A DNA stretch of 64,000 nucleotides from Paraburkholderia fungorum (GTDB lineage: Bacteria > Pseudomonadota > Gammaproteobacteria > Burkholderiales > Burkholderiaceae), in contig NZ_MCAS01000007.1 in the NCBI RefSeq assembly GCF_003610895.1, positions 62,001 to 126,000 of the forward strand, in the 5' to 3' direction. The position numbers were made by a program, and so were the translations under genes. This document shows positions 8,961-17,792 of this stretch, piece by piece (position 1 is the stretch's first letter; each line of letters opens with the position of its first letter). The notes beneath the pieces were generated by a model. It was not told the origin of the DNA. It did not search any database and saw nothing but the letters and a program-made list of their open reading frames with translations.

Positions 8961-10217
8961 ATGGAACAGGCAGTCGCTCATTCCCCTTCAAATCCTTTCC
9001 AGGGGGCCCCGCGCGGTTATACCGAGCGCAACGAGACCTACTGGCGACGCAATCTCGCCGTGTGCGTGATCGGGTCGTTCACGACGCTCGTCAGCCTGAG
9101 CATGCTGCTGCCGTTCCTGCCCTTGTACGTGCGGCAACTCGGTGTCGAATCCCAGTCGGCGGTCATCCAATGGTCCGGGGTGGCGTTCGGCGCGACGTTT
9201 CTTGGAACCGCCGTGACCGCGCCGCTCTGGGGGCGTCTTGCCGATCGTTACGGCCGCAAGCCGATGCTCATTCGCGCGGCAGTGGGCATGGCGATCGTGA
9301 TGTCGCTGATCGGCCTCGCCCATAACGTCTATGAACTGGTCGCGCTGCGTTTGATTGCGGGGCTCGTTGGCGGTTACGCGTCGGCCTCCACGGTCATGGT
9401 CGGCACGCAGGCGCCTCGTGAGCGGGCAGGCTGGGCGCTGGGCATTCTGTCGACCGGCGCGCTCGCGGGCAACCTGATCGGGCCTTTGGTCGGGGGACTG
9501 TTGCCGGGATGGATCGGAATCCGCGGCACGTTTTTCGCCGGTGGCGCGATGATCGCCGTTGCCGCACTGCTGACCATCTTCGTTGTGAAGGAAGACTTTC
9601 ATCCGGCCACTGACGCGAGGGGACGCGGCATCAATCCGACTGGCGCGCCGGTTCGCCGCATGGATTACGTGGTCGTGGCAACGATCCTGGTGACGGCGAT
9701 GATGGTGCTGCTCGCCAACATGTCGATCGAGCCGATCATCACCGTCTACATCGGGAGCCTGAATGTTCAGGCGGATCATCTCGCGCGCATCGCGGGCGTG
9801 GTGATGGCCTGTTCCGCGTTGGGCAGCGTCCTGACGGCGGCCCGGCTTGGCGCGCTTGCTGACCGCATCGGCAGCTGGAATGTCATCATCGGTTGTCTGG
9901 TCGTCACCGGTCTGGTGATGGTGCCGCAAGCCTTCGTCACCGAGTGGTGGCAACTCGCCGGATTACGCGTCTTGATGGGTATGTCGCTCGCCGGTCTGCT
10001 GCCTGCTATCGCCAAGCTCGCGAGACAATCGGTCGATGAGAGCCGCACTGGGCAAATGCTCGGCTATCTGCAATCGGCCCAGTTCAGCGGCCAGGTGATC
10101 GGCCCCGTGATCGGCGGCCAGATCGGCGTGCTGTTTGGACTGCACTCGGTGTTTTTCGTCACCGGCGCACTGCTGGTGATCTGTGCCGGACTCGCTCAAT
10201 GGGCGCGCCTGCGCTAA
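8961..10217 (+). CDS. MFS drug exporter, MdtG-like (DHA1)
   Basis: 418 residues from ATG 8961, which has GGGAGG eight bases upstream. Twelve predicted helices. Loop 2-3 carries motif A (GRLADRYGRKPMLIRAAVG) and helix 5 the antiporter motif C (ILSTGALAGNLIGPLVGGLL), both marks of proton-coupled drug/H+ antiporters. The N-terminal tail includes NETYWRRNLAVCVIGSF, as in MdtG (YceE) relatives. It follows a LysR gene that may control it and converges on another LysR gene at 10309, with a strong hairpin between. Confidence 0.88.
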   Translation: MEQAVAHSPSNPFQGAPRGYTERNETYWRRNLAVCVIGSFTTLVSLSMLLPFLPLYVRQLGVESQSAVIQWSGVAFGATFLGTAVTAPLWGRLADRYGRKPMLIRAAVGMAIVMSLIGLAHNVYELVALRLIAGLVGGYASASTVMVGTQAPRERAGWALGILSTGALAGNLIGPLVGGLLPGWIGIRGTFFAGGAMIAVAALLTIFVVKEDFHPATDARGRGINPTGAPVRRMDYVVVATILVTAMMVLLANMSIEPIITVYIGSLNVQADHLARIAGVVMACSALGSVLTAARLGALADRIGSWNVIIGCLVVTGLVMVPQAFVTEWWQLAGLRVLMGMSLAGLLPAIAKLARQSVDESRTGQMLGYLQSAQFSGQVIGPVIGGQIGVLFGLHSVFFVTGALLVICAGLAQWARLR

Positions 10218-10260
10218 CCGGCCCCGCGGCCCCGCGGCCTGCGGGCCGAACCGGACGGCG

Positions 10261-10285
10261 GCGGCCACGCACAACGCGTGGCCGC
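10261..10285. terminator. Bidirectional terminator-like hairpin between convergent genes
   Basis: Perfect 10-bp stem GCGGCCACGC / GCGTGGCCGC with a 5-nt loop ACAAC, lying between the MFS gene and the convergent LysR gene. It has no T-run. Directly before it, GGCCCCGC occurs twice in tandem (about 10220-10237). Confidence 0.6.
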
Positions 10286-10308
10286 ATCGTCGCGATCAGA
10301 CTGACGCA

Positions 10309-11220
10309 CTACGACCCCAGTCTTTCCATCAGGAAGTCGACGAAGCTGCGCACGCGCGACGATAGATGCCGCGCATGCGGATAGATCAGGACGAAGGGGC
10401 GTGAACAACCGCCATAAGGGATGAGCAATTCCTTGAGCGTGCCTTCGGCAAGATCTTTTTCGACGATGAAGCGATAGGTCTGAAAGAGGCCCGCCCCATG
10501 GCGGGCGAGGGTGACTCCGGAAAGCACGTCGCCCGATGTCCCGTAGCCGCCGTGCGTCATCACTTCCATCTCCTGGCGTTCCTGATTGAACTCCCACAGG
10601 AGATTGCGGCCGGTACTTGGCCGCGCGTACTGGATGCAATCGTGATTGACCAGATCGTCCGGAGTTTCCAGTTTGGCGGCGCCGCGCAGATAAGCGGGCG
10701 AGGCGACCACCACCAGTTCCGCATCCTCGATCTTGCGCGCGATCAGACCGGAGTCGCTCGGTGCGCGTCCGCGAATGGCCAGGTCGAAGCCTTCTTCCGC
10801 GAAGTCGATATTACGGTTGCTGAGGTGCGCTTCGACCGTGACGCCGGGATAGCGCGCACGAAAGTCCGCCAGCAGGGGAAGAACGCGATAGTGACCATAC
10901 GGTGTGGGCATGCTGACGCGCAACACGCCGCTCGGCGCGGTTTGCTGCCCGGTTGCTTCACGCTCGGCGTCGGTAAGCAGGCTGAGCGCCTGCCGGCATT
11001 GTTCGAAGTATCGCTTGCCCGCATCCGTTAGCCGGATCTGTCTCGTTGTGCGCACAAACAGACGCACGTTCAGCCGCGATTCCAGACGCGCGACTGAACG
11101 GCTGACGGCAGCCGGCGTCACGCTTGCGGCGGTTGCGGCAAGCGTAAAACTCTCGAGTTCGGCCGCGAGACAGAACAGTTCGATACTGCCCAGAAGGACA
11201 TCCTCAAATTGACGCTGCAT
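10309..11220 (-). CDS. LysR family transcriptional regulator
   Basis: 303 residues. N-terminal HTH includes TPAAVSRSVARLESRLNVRL, followed by RTTRQIRLTDAGKRYFEQC, the CrgA/AaeR-type linker start. Residues 90-295 form the effector-binding domain. It reads away from the tautomerase/SDR genes at 11412-12431, which lie upstream on the same strand rather than divergent, so no target can be assigned with confidence. Confidence 0.88.
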   Translation of the reverse strand: MQRQFEDVLLGSIELFCLAAELESFTLAATAASVTPAAVSRSVARLESRLNVRLFVRTTRQIRLTDAGKRYFEQCRQALSLLTDAEREATGQQTAPSGVLRVSMPTPYGHYRVLPLLADFRARYPGVTVEAHLSNRNIDFAEEGFDLAIRGRAPSDSGLIARKIEDAELVVVASPAYLRGAAKLETPDDLVNHDCIQYARPSTGRNLLWEFNQERQEMEVMTHGGYGTSGDVLSGVTLARHGAGLFQTYRFIVEKDLAEGTLKELLIPYGGCSRPFVLIYPHARHLSSRVRSFVDFLMERLGS

Positions 11221-11411
11221 AGACTCTCGACGACCTTCGGTAGCGCGCTTTCCTGATCGGGCAGAACGGCGCCCGGTATGCCCGAAAAGTTAACGCAACG
11301 GGCGGCGCGATCGCCTTCGGTGCGAAACAGGGGACCGTACAGAGTATCAGGATATAGCGCGAAGGTCATCGAAGAAGGACGTGCCATGCTCAAGCTGACA
11401 CGTCCTGATGT

Positions 11412-11648
11412 TCAGGCCGGCTTGAGGGCTCGCTGCTTGCGATACGCCTCGACCGGCAAACCACCCCAGCCCCAGTTCTCGGTATCCACTTCCTCGATCA
11501 CGACGAAGGTCGATTCGAGCGGCTTGTTTAGCACGTCGAACAGCACCTGGCTGACGCCTGCAATGAGTTGTGCTTTTTCGTCGGCAGTGACGGAATCGTT
11601 GCCGGGTTTGGATCCCTCGCGGGTAACCTGAATCGTGACGATAGGCAT
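11412..11648 (-). CDS. 4-oxalocrotonate tautomerase family protein
   Basis: 78 residues starting MPIVTIQVTREG, with GGAGGG just upstream of the ATG. After Met removal the N-terminal Pro is the catalytic general base of the tautomerase superfamily. The conserved VTADEKAQLIAGVSQVL helix and the TFVVIEEVDTENWGWGG strand/loop match the 4-OT/PptA-like group. Natural substrates of such stand-alone tautomerases are rarely known. Separated by 72 bp from the SDR gene that precedes it on the same strand; the two may be cotranscribed despite a hairpin between them. Confidence 0.88.
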   Translation of the reverse strand: MPIVTIQVTREGSKPGNDSVTADEKAQLIAGVSQVLFDVLNKPLESTFVVIEEVDTENWGWGGLPVEAYRKQRALKPA

Positions 11649-11679
11649 GTCGCCCTCCGTGATCGTCGGTTGACTTGAA

Positions 11680-11700
11680 GGGCGCCGGTTTGCGGCGCCC
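11680..11700 (-). terminator. Hairpin after the SDR gene
   Basis: Perfect 8-bp GC-rich stem GGGCGCCG / CGGCGCCC with a 5-nt loop, 20 bases beyond the SDR stop codon on the minus strand. On that strand the stem is followed by TTCAAGT, only weakly U-rich. It could reduce read-through into the tautomerase gene. Confidence 0.5.
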
Positions 11701-11720
11701 GGGAGATCAGTGAAGCGTCA

Positions 11721-12431
11721 TTAGTGGCCGGCGCTCTGGCCGCCGTCCACGTGCAGGATTTCGCCGGTCACGAACGGCGCGCCATCCAGATACAGGACAG
11801 CGCCCACGACATCGCTCATTTCGCCCATATGACCAATCGGATGCAAGGCACCGAGCGCCGCATGGGTATCCTCCGTGTGCATCGGCGACTTGATGATACC
11901 CGGCGAGACGGCGTTGGCGCGGATGCCCTTTTTCGCATATTCGATCGCAAGCGACTTGGTGGCCGCGTTCAGACCGCCCTTGGTGAGCGACGCCAGCACC
12001 GACGGCACGCCCTCGATGGCATGGTCGGTCAAACTGGTCGTGATGGTGACCACGTGACCGCTGCCATTCTTTTCCATCTCGGCGACAGCCAGTTGCGTGA
12101 TGTGGAAGAAACCGGAGACGTTCACGCCGATGGCGGCTGCGTAGTCTTCCGCGGTGTAGCGGGTGAAGGGCTTGGCGAGGAAGATGCCGGCGTTGTTGAC
12201 CAGCGTGTCGATGCGGCCAAAGCGGGCCACGCCTTCGGAAATCACACGACGCGCGGTTTCCGGATCGGCAATATCGCCTGCGACGGTCACGATATCAGGG
12301 GCGTCCGACGGGCGGATCGAGCGTGCGGTTGCGACAACGCGGTAGTCGAGCTTGCGGAATGCGCTGACCAGTTCGGCGCCAATGCCTTGCGATGCGCCGG
12401 TAACGACAACGACTTTTTGTGACTTGCTCAT
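11721..12431 (-). CDS. SDR family oxidoreductase lacking the catalytic tyrosine
   Basis: 236 residues from ATG 12431 (MSKSQKVVVVTGASQGIGAE). The Rossmann cofactor motif TGASQGIG (about residues 10-17), the NNAG motif in LVNNAGIFLAKPF, and the C-terminal VTGEILHVDGGQSAGH are all present, as in classical SDRs. The active-site segment reads VLASLTKGGLNAATKSLAIEYA: Lys151 is kept but the position of the general-acid Tyr is Ala147, where classical members have YxxxK. So this protein may use another residue, or may bind NAD(P) without classical ketoreductase activity. Confidence 0.88.
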   Translation of the reverse strand: MSKSQKVVVVTGASQGIGAELVSAFRKLDYRVVATARSIRPSDAPDIVTVAGDIADPETARRVISEGVARFGRIDTLVNNAGIFLAKPFTRYTAEDYAAAIGVNVSGFFHITQLAVAEMEKNGSGHVVTITTSLTDHAIEGVPSVLASLTKGGLNAATKSLAIEYAKKGIRANAVSPGIIKSPMHTEDTHAALGALHPIGHMGEMSDVVGAVLYLDGAPFVTGEILHVDGGQSAGH

Positions 12432-12944
12432 GATTGAACTCCTGATGAGATGCCTGGGATTGGATGCTGATCGGGCCACTGGCTCCGATGGGTTCCAAAT
12501 GTAGGCGCATTGGCGCCGAGTTCGAATACCCGCCATGGACAAACAGTCGTGCTTGCCAGGAACAAATGCGTGTTGCGGCGGCCGCCGCGCATTGCGATCT
12601 GCTTGCGGCAGCCAACTTCGAGAATTCAGAACGTGAGCGGGCGGTTCAACGCTTGCCCCTGCCGTAGCCGCGAAACGGCCCGGTGCGGCCTGACGCGGCC
12701 TTGCTGCTTTGGGATATCTGACTCTGCGCAACGCAGTCAGATCACGTTGATTCACGCATATCGAAAGCGTGATTTGTTGGTTTGCCGCATTCAACGCCGC
12801 TGATAGCATCGATTCGCAGTTTCAGACATTCTTTGAAACCGGCGAATCCGGCCAGCTGTGCGACGCGAAGTGAAGTGAAGCACGTCCGTGGCATGCATGT
12901 GCCGCCGGAGCGCCTGGCACCCCCGGCAAGGCAAGACTTCATTC
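12432..12944. other. 513-bp gap between divergent SDR and oxygenase genes, with a hairpin
   Basis: No coding frame here looks real. It holds a dyad at 12716-12742 (arms ATCTGACT / AGTCAGAT around CTGCGCAACGC) and a smaller one, GTTTCA-N9-TGAAAC, at 12819-12839. Both could be operator sites for the divergent genes; no regulator gene adjoins them. Confidence 0.45.
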
Positions 12945-13985
12945 ATGACTGAGGCAAACAACATCACGGCAGCCGCGTTGCCGATTCTCGATCTCGCGCA
13001 ATTCGATCAGGGCGACGCCGAAGCGCGCGCCGTCTTTCTGGCGAAGCTGCGCCACGCCGCACGCGATATCGGTTTTTTCTATTTGCGCGGCCATGGCGTC
13101 GACGCGGCGCTGATCGACTCGGTACAGGCGTTGTCGCGGCGTTTCTTTCTGTTACCCGAAGCGGAAAAGCGCGCACTCGACATGGTGCGCTCCGCGCAGT
13201 TTCGCGGCTATACGCGAGCCGGCGGTGAACTGACGCGCGGCCAGCCCGATTGGCGCGAGCAGTTCGATATCGGCGCCGAGCGGCCGCCGATTGCGCAGGG
13301 TGAAGGCGTGCCGGTATGGACCCGTCTGCAAGGCCCGAATCAATGGCCGGCCACGTTGCCCGAACTGAAACCCGTGCTGCTGCGCTGGCAAGCCGAACTG
13401 ACGCGCGTGGCAATCCGTTTGCTGGGCGCTTTCGCGGTGGCGGTCGAGCAACCTGAAGACGCATTCGAGCCCGTCTACGGCGATACGCCGAACCAGCACA
13501 TCAAGATCATTCGCTATCCGGGGCGCGAAGCGGCGAGGAGCGATCAGGGTGTCGGCGCGCACAAGGATTCGAGCTTTCTGAGCTTTCTGCTGCAGGACCG
13601 GCAAGCCGGCCTGCAAGTCGCCACCGACGACGGCCAATGGATCGACGCCGTGCCGCTGCCAGGCACCTTCGTCGTGAATATTGGCGAACTGCTGGAGCTG
13701 GCCACCGATGGTTATTTGCGCGCCACCGTGCACCGCGTGGTGAGTCCGCCGGTCGGCAGCGAGCGCCTGTCGATCGCGTTCTTTCTCGGCGCGCGGCTCG
13801 ACGCGACGGTGCCGCTGTTGAGTTTGCCGCCGGCCTTGGCGGGCGAGGCGCGCGGCCCGGCGAGCGACCCCGACAATCCGCTGTTTCACGACGTCGGCCC
13901 GAATTATCTGAAGGGGCGCTTGCGCTCGCATCCGGATGTCGCGCGGCGTCACTACCAGGACGTGCTCGACGCACAGCCTGCCTGA
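12945..13985 (+). CDS. Isopenicillin N synthase-like Fe(II)/2-oxoglutarate oxygenase
   Basis: 346 residues from ATG 12945 ([17 protein letters not shown]). The N-terminal DIOX_N domain ([13 protein letters not shown]) is followed by the double-stranded beta-helix core. The iron triad is visible: His206 and Asp208 in [15 protein letters not shown], and His263 in TVHRVVSPP. Arg274 in the ERLS motif would bind the co-substrate carboxylate. The reaction is unknown; such enzymes hydroxylate or desaturate amino acids, peptides or xenobiotics. It lies 84 bp upstream of metQNI on the same strand, suggesting the oxygenase acts on the imported compound or on a related sulfur compound. Confidence 0.9.
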   Translation: MTEANNITAAALPILDLAQFDQGDAEARAVFLAKLRHAARDIGFFYLRGHGVDAALIDSVQALSRRFFLLPEAEKRALDMVRSAQFRGYTRAGGELTRGQPDWREQFDIGAERPPIAQGEGVPVWTRLQGPNQWPATLPELKPVLLRWQAELTRVAIRLLGAFAVAVEQPEDAFEPVYGDTPNQHIKIIRYPGREAARSDQGVGAHKDSSFLSFLLQDRQAGLQVATDDGQWIDAVPLPGTFVVNIGELLELATDGYLRATVHRVVSPPVGSERLSIAFFLGARLDATVPLLSLPPALAGEARGPASDPDNPLFHDVGPNYLKGRLRSHPDVARRHYQDVLDAQPA

Positions 13986-14069
13986 GCCCAGGCGAACCGG
14001 TTCTTTTCGGTGTCTTTACGCGCGGCCGCCGGCTGCGCGTCGTTCAACCTTTCTTGCGCCAGGACTTCC

Positions 14070-14906
14070 ATGCTCCGTTCCGCGATGATCCGTCTTGTCC
14101 GCAGCGCGGCTTTTGCCGTGTTGCCCATCACCTTTGCCGCCCATGTGAGCGCAGCCGATGCGCCGCCGTTGCGGGTGGCCGCCGACGCTGTGCCGCATGC
14201 CGAAATCCTGGCCTATGTGCAAAAACTTGCCCCCGATCTGAAGCTGAACGTGATCGAGGTGGCGAACGGCGTCAATCCGAACGAGCTGCTCGCGCACGGC
14301 GACGTCGATGCGAACTATTTCCAGCACGTGCCGTATCTGCATTCGCAGGAGCAGGCGCTCGGCAAGAAGTTCGCGGTGGCGGCGACCGTGCATATCGAGC
14401 CGCTCGGCGTCTATTCGCACAAGCACAAGAGCTTCACCCAGGTGCCGGACGGCGGCTCGGTGGCTGTGCCGAACAACGTGACGAACCTGAGCCGCGCGCT
14501 CTTTCTGCTGCAGGCACAAGGCCTGATCAAACTGAAGCCGGGTATCTCCGGCAGCGAGGCGAGTCTCGCGACACCGCGCGATATCGTTTCCAATCCGAAG
14601 CATCTGAAGATCATCGAGATCGAGTCGCCGCAACTGCCGCGCTCGCTCGACGACGTCGATCTCGCCGTGATCAACGGCAACTACGCGCTGGAAGCGGGGC
14701 TCGTACCGGCCAAAGACGCGCTCGGCCTGGAAAAGGTGGACGGCAATCCGTACGCGAACGTGGTCGTCACCACGCCGCAACTGGCGAACGATCCGCGGAT
14801 CAAGCGACTCGCGGCCGTGCTCAGCTCGCCGCAAGTCGCGAAGTTTATCCTCGACCACTATCGCGGCTCGGTGATTCCGGTGCATGCGGCCGGGAGCGGT
14901 GCGTGA
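14070..14906 (+). CDS. metQ: MetQ/NlpA-family substrate-binding protein (no lipobox)
   Basis: 278 residues from ATG 14070. An N-terminal signal peptide ends [11 protein letters not shown], a Sec cleavage site without the lipobox Cys usual in MetQ/NlpA lipoproteins, so the mature protein may be soluble in the periplasm. The NlpA domain runs from [18 protein letters not shown] to the C-terminus, with diagnostic [23 protein letters not shown] and the [18 protein letters not shown] segment. It would deliver methionine or a related compound to the MetNI transporter. Its TGA overlaps the GTG start of metN. Confidence 0.9.
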   Translation: MLRSAMIRLVRSAAFAVLPITFAAHVSAADAPPLRVAADAVPHAEILAYVQKLAPDLKLNVIEVANGVNPNELLAHGDVDANYFQHVPYLHSQEQALGKKFAVAATVHIEPLGVYSHKHKSFTQVPDGGSVAVPNNVTNLSRALFLLQAQGLIKLKPGISGSEASLATPRDIVSNPKHLKIIEIESPQLPRSLDDVDLAVINGNYALEAGLVPAKDALGLEKVDGNPYANVVVTTPQLANDPRIKRLAAVLSSPQVAKFILDHYRGSVIPVHAAGSGA

Positions 14907-15889
14907 TCCGCGTCGAGGATCTGCGCAAGGTCTACCGCTCGGGCAGCGGCGAGTTCACCGCGCTTGACGGCGTCTCGCTGGAGATCGCCGACGGTTCGAT
15001 CTTCGGCATTGTCGGGCGCAGCGGCGCGGGCAAGAGCACGCTGATTCGCTGCCTGAATCTGCTGGAACGCCCCACCTCGGGACAGGTCTGGGTGGACGGC
15101 GAAGAGCTGACGGCGCTGCCCGCCGCAGCACTGCGGCGGCAGCGGCAACGCATCGGCATGATCTTCCAGCATTTTCATCTGCTGCATGCGCGCAATGTCG
15201 CCGACAACGTCGCGGTGCCGCTGGAGATCGTCGGCATGAAGCGCGCCGAACGTGCGCGGCGGGTCGCCGAACTGCTCGAACTGGTCGGACTCGCCGACAA
15301 GGCGCATGCATTTCCTTCGCAGTTGTCCGGCGGTCAGAAGCAGCGCGTCGGGATCGCGCGAGCGCTGGCGGCGCAGCCGTCCTGCCTGCTGTGCGATGAA
15401 GCGACCAGCGCGCTCGATTCGGAAACCACCCAGCAGATCCTCGCGTTGTTGCGTGACGTGAACGAGCGTCTTGGCGTGACGATCGTGCTGATCACGCATG
15501 AACTCGATGTCGTCAAGTCGATCTGCGATTCCGCCGCCTTGCTGGAAGCCGGCAAGGTGGTCGAAGCCGGGCCGCTGGCGGCTTTGCTCGGCAATCCCGC
15601 ATCGCGCCTCGGCAGGTCGCTGTTGCCGGCGTGTGCAGGGCTGTCGCAGGGCCATGACGCGATTGCCGAGCTGACCTTCACCGATACCGTCGAAGCGTCG
15701 CCCGTACTCAGCAGGCTGGCCCACGAGCATTCGATCGGCGTGACGCTGCTGGGCGGCGGTGTCGAAGCCATCGGCGGGCAGCGTGTCGGCCGTCTGCGGG
15801 TCGGTTTTCAGGCGCCGGAAGGCGGCCTCGATTTCGGCGGCGTACTGGCGTTTCTGAACGACCGCGGGGTGAGGGCGGAGCGCGTATGA
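14903..15889 (+). CDS. metN: Methionine-type ABC transporter ATP-binding protein
   Basis: 328 residues from GTG 14903 ([20 protein letters not shown]), overlapping the metQ stop (GTGA). Walker [10 protein letters not shown] lies at about residues 37-45, the signature [16 protein letters not shown] and Walker [12 protein letters not shown] follow. The last 80 residues (from [20 protein letters not shown]) form the NIL regulatory domain which, in E. coli MetN, binds methionine and inhibits transport. The stop TGA overlaps the metI ATG, implying translational coupling. Specificity for D/L-methionine is inferred from family and gene order. Confidence 0.93.
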   Translation: MIRVEDLRKVYRSGSGEFTALDGVSLEIADGSIFGIVGRSGAGKSTLIRCLNLLERPTSGQVWVDGEELTALPAAALRRQRQRIGMIFQHFHLLHARNVADNVAVPLEIVGMKRAERARRVAELLELVGLADKAHAFPSQLSGGQKQRVGIARALAAQPSCLLCDEATSALDSETTQQILALLRDVNERLGVTIVLITHELDVVKSICDSAALLEAGKVVEAGPLAALLGNPASRLGRSLLPACAGLSQGHDAIAELTFTDTVEASPVLSRLAHEHSIGVTLLGGGVEAIGGQRVGRLRVGFQAPEGGLDFGGVLAFLNDRGVRAERV

Positions 15890-16554
15890 ATCTTGATGCA
15901 TGGACCGACATCGTGCCGCTGGTGCTCAATGGCACGGCGCAAACGCTCTATATGGTCGCGCTCGCGGCGCTCGTTACCCTCGTGATTGGCTTGCCGCTCG
16001 GCGTGTTGCTGTTCGTCACGCGCAGCCATGGCGCGTTAGATGCTCCGCGCCTCGGGGCGGTGCTCGGCGCGATCGTCAACGTCGGCCGGTCGGTGCCGTT
16101 CGTGGTGCTGCTGATCGCGCTGATTCCGCTGACGCGCGCCATTGTCGGCACGACGCTGGGCAGTTCGGCGGCGGTTGTGCCGCTGTCGATCGGCGCGATC
16201 CCGTTCTTTGCGCGTGTCGTCGAGGCGGCGCTGGACGAGATCGACCGTGGCCGCGTCGAGGCGGTCATTGCAATGGGCGGCACCGCGCGCCACGTGATCC
16301 AGAAAGTGCTGCTGCCCGAGGCGTTTCCGTCGCTGCTGGCGGGCCTGACGCTGACCGTGGTGATGCTGATCGGCTTTTCGTCGATGGCGGGTGTGGTTGG
16401 CGGCGGCGGACTCGGCGACCTGGCGATCCGCTACGGGTATCAACGCTTCAACAATCAGGTCATGGCCGCCACGGTGGTGGTGCTGATCGTGTTGGTGCAG
16501 GCAGTGCAGATGACGGGTGACCGGCTGGTGCGCTCGCTTGCCCACCGGCGCTGA
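15886..16554 (+). CDS. metI: Methionine-type ABC transporter permease
   Basis: 222 residues with five predicted membrane helices, the usual MetI size. The EAA loop [25 protein letters not shown] contacts the ATPase, and the segment [25 protein letters not shown] is strongly diagnostic of MetI. Overlaps metN by 4 nt and ends the operon. No S-box, SAM riboswitch or MetJ-like operator was recognised upstream of the cluster. Confidence 0.93.
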   Translation: MNLDAWTDIVPLVLNGTAQTLYMVALAALVTLVIGLPLGVLLFVTRSHGALDAPRLGAVLGAIVNVGRSVPFVVLLIALIPLTRAIVGTTLGSSAAVVPLSIGAIPFFARVVEAALDEIDRGRVEAVIAMGGTARHVIQKVLLPEAFPSLLAGLTLTVVMLIGFSSMAGVVGGGGLGDLAIRYGYQRFNNQVMAATVVVLIVLVQAVQMTGDRLVRSLAHRR

Positions 16555-16612
16555 CACATTGGTGAGCCGCTCGCGTGCAAGCCCGATTGCCGCACGGGTA
16601 AACACATCTTCC

Positions 16613-16629
16613 AGACAGAACTTCTGTCT
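16613..16629. promoter_or_regulatory. 17-bp palindrome upstream of the AraC gene
   Basis: AGACAGAA-C-TTCTGTCT is a perfect 8-bp dyad around one base, followed by TTGATATAAAAGGAGG. It lies 88 bp before the AraC-type gene and is a likely operator. A second dyad, GCCTCCC-N9-GGGAGGC (16674-16696), lies between it and the start codon and could fold in the leader mRNA. Confidence 0.45.
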
Positions 16630-16717
16630 TGATATAAAAGGAGGTTTCCTACGACAACGCGAACCTTGAGTCTGCCTCCCTGGACGGGCGGGAGGCCGCT
16701 ACCGGAGTCCTGCGTCC

Positions 16718-17782
16718 ATGCTGCAGAATCTATATTCGCCGTACCTCGACTACGACACGTTGAGTAACGATCTGATGATTCCGCCCGGTGATGTTTCCGT
16801 ACCGGATTTTCCGTGCGCAGCGATTCAGCAGATCGGCAGCGGTCATCACTATCGGGTCGAGTACGCGAACGCTTATGCCGATGGGTGGACCGAGTTTCAT
16901 GCGCAATCGCCGGCCTGCTGGATGGCCTCTGTCGACGTCAACTTTGCACGCGTGGTCCGCAGGCGCACCAGCGGGCGCAATACCTTGCGCATCCGTTTAG
17001 GCCGCCGCGGCATGGGGTCTTACACCGTCGCCGGCCGGCAAATGAACCTCGAGGGTCCTTCGCTCACCATGGTGGCCGAGCCTGACGGTATGCCGCCGGG
17101 CGAGGTGGTCGAGCAGGGGCGTCACGAGGTGACGAACATCTACGTGCACCTGAATTCCCTGCGCGCGCTCTATGCCGGCGCGGAGGCGCACCTGCCCACT
17201 CCCATGCGGCACTTCGTCGAGGGCACGCTGCGCGAAAGTTTTATTCATTCGGCGCCCATTCCGCCGGATCTGCTGGAGTGCCTGAGAGACGTCTCCCATT
17301 GCTCGCTCGACGGACGCAGCCGCTCGATTTATCTCCATGCCAGAAGCCTGGAGATCGTTGCTCGCGCAATCGAATCCTTGCATGGTTTCGCCAGTAACGC
17401 AGACGACGATTCGCTCCGTGGCGATGTAAGCCGGATGACGCGGCGCGCGGTGTGCAAGGCGCAGGTCATCCTGCAGGAGCACTTCATTTCGCCGCCGCCG
17501 CTCGATACGTTGTCGCGCCAGGTCGGCCTGAGCCGCAGCAGCCTGTGTGCCGGATTCCGCGCGCTGCTCGGCAAGAGCGTCTACGAGTACACGCATGAAC
17601 TGCGCATGCAGCACGCACTGCGCTTGCTGAGCGAGCCGGGTGTGCCGGTCACGGACGTGGCCTACGCGGTCGGCTATAACCACCCCAGCAGCTTTTCCGT
17701 GGCGATCCAGAAACGCTTTGGCGTGTCGCCGCGGGCGCTGCGTTCGCGCGGCGCAGCCGGCAAGTTGCCGACGGCCGGCTGA
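16718..17782 (+). CDS. AraC family transcriptional regulator
   Basis: 354 residues. The N-terminal 200 residues form an AraC-binding-like (cupin-type) domain; the GRRGMGSYTVAGRQMNLEG stretch is typical. Residues about 245-345 contain the double HTH: LDTLSRQVGLSRSSLCAGFR and the family signature VTDVAYAVGYNHPSSFSVAI followed by FGVSPRALR. This architecture resembles PchR-type regulators that control siderophore/TonB receptor genes. It is the first gene before the hydrolase/TonB import region and is a candidate regulator of it. Confidence 0.9.
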   Translation: MLQNLYSPYLDYDTLSNDLMIPPGDVSVPDFPCAAIQQIGSGHHYRVEYANAYADGWTEFHAQSPACWMASVDVNFARVVRRRTSGRNTLRIRLGRRGMGSYTVAGRQMNLEGPSLTMVAEPDGMPPGEVVEQGRHEVTNIYVHLNSLRALYAGAEAHLPTPMRHFVEGTLRESFIHSAPIPPDLLECLRDVSHCSLDGRSRSIYLHARSLEIVARAIESLHGFASNADDDSLRGDVSRMTRRAVCKAQVILQEHFISPPPLDTLSRQVGLSRSSLCAGFRALLGKSVYEYTHELRMQHALRLLSEPGVPVTDVAYAVGYNHPSSFSVAIQKRFGVSPRALRSRGAAGKLPTAG

Positions 17783-17792
17783 GACCGGTCGT

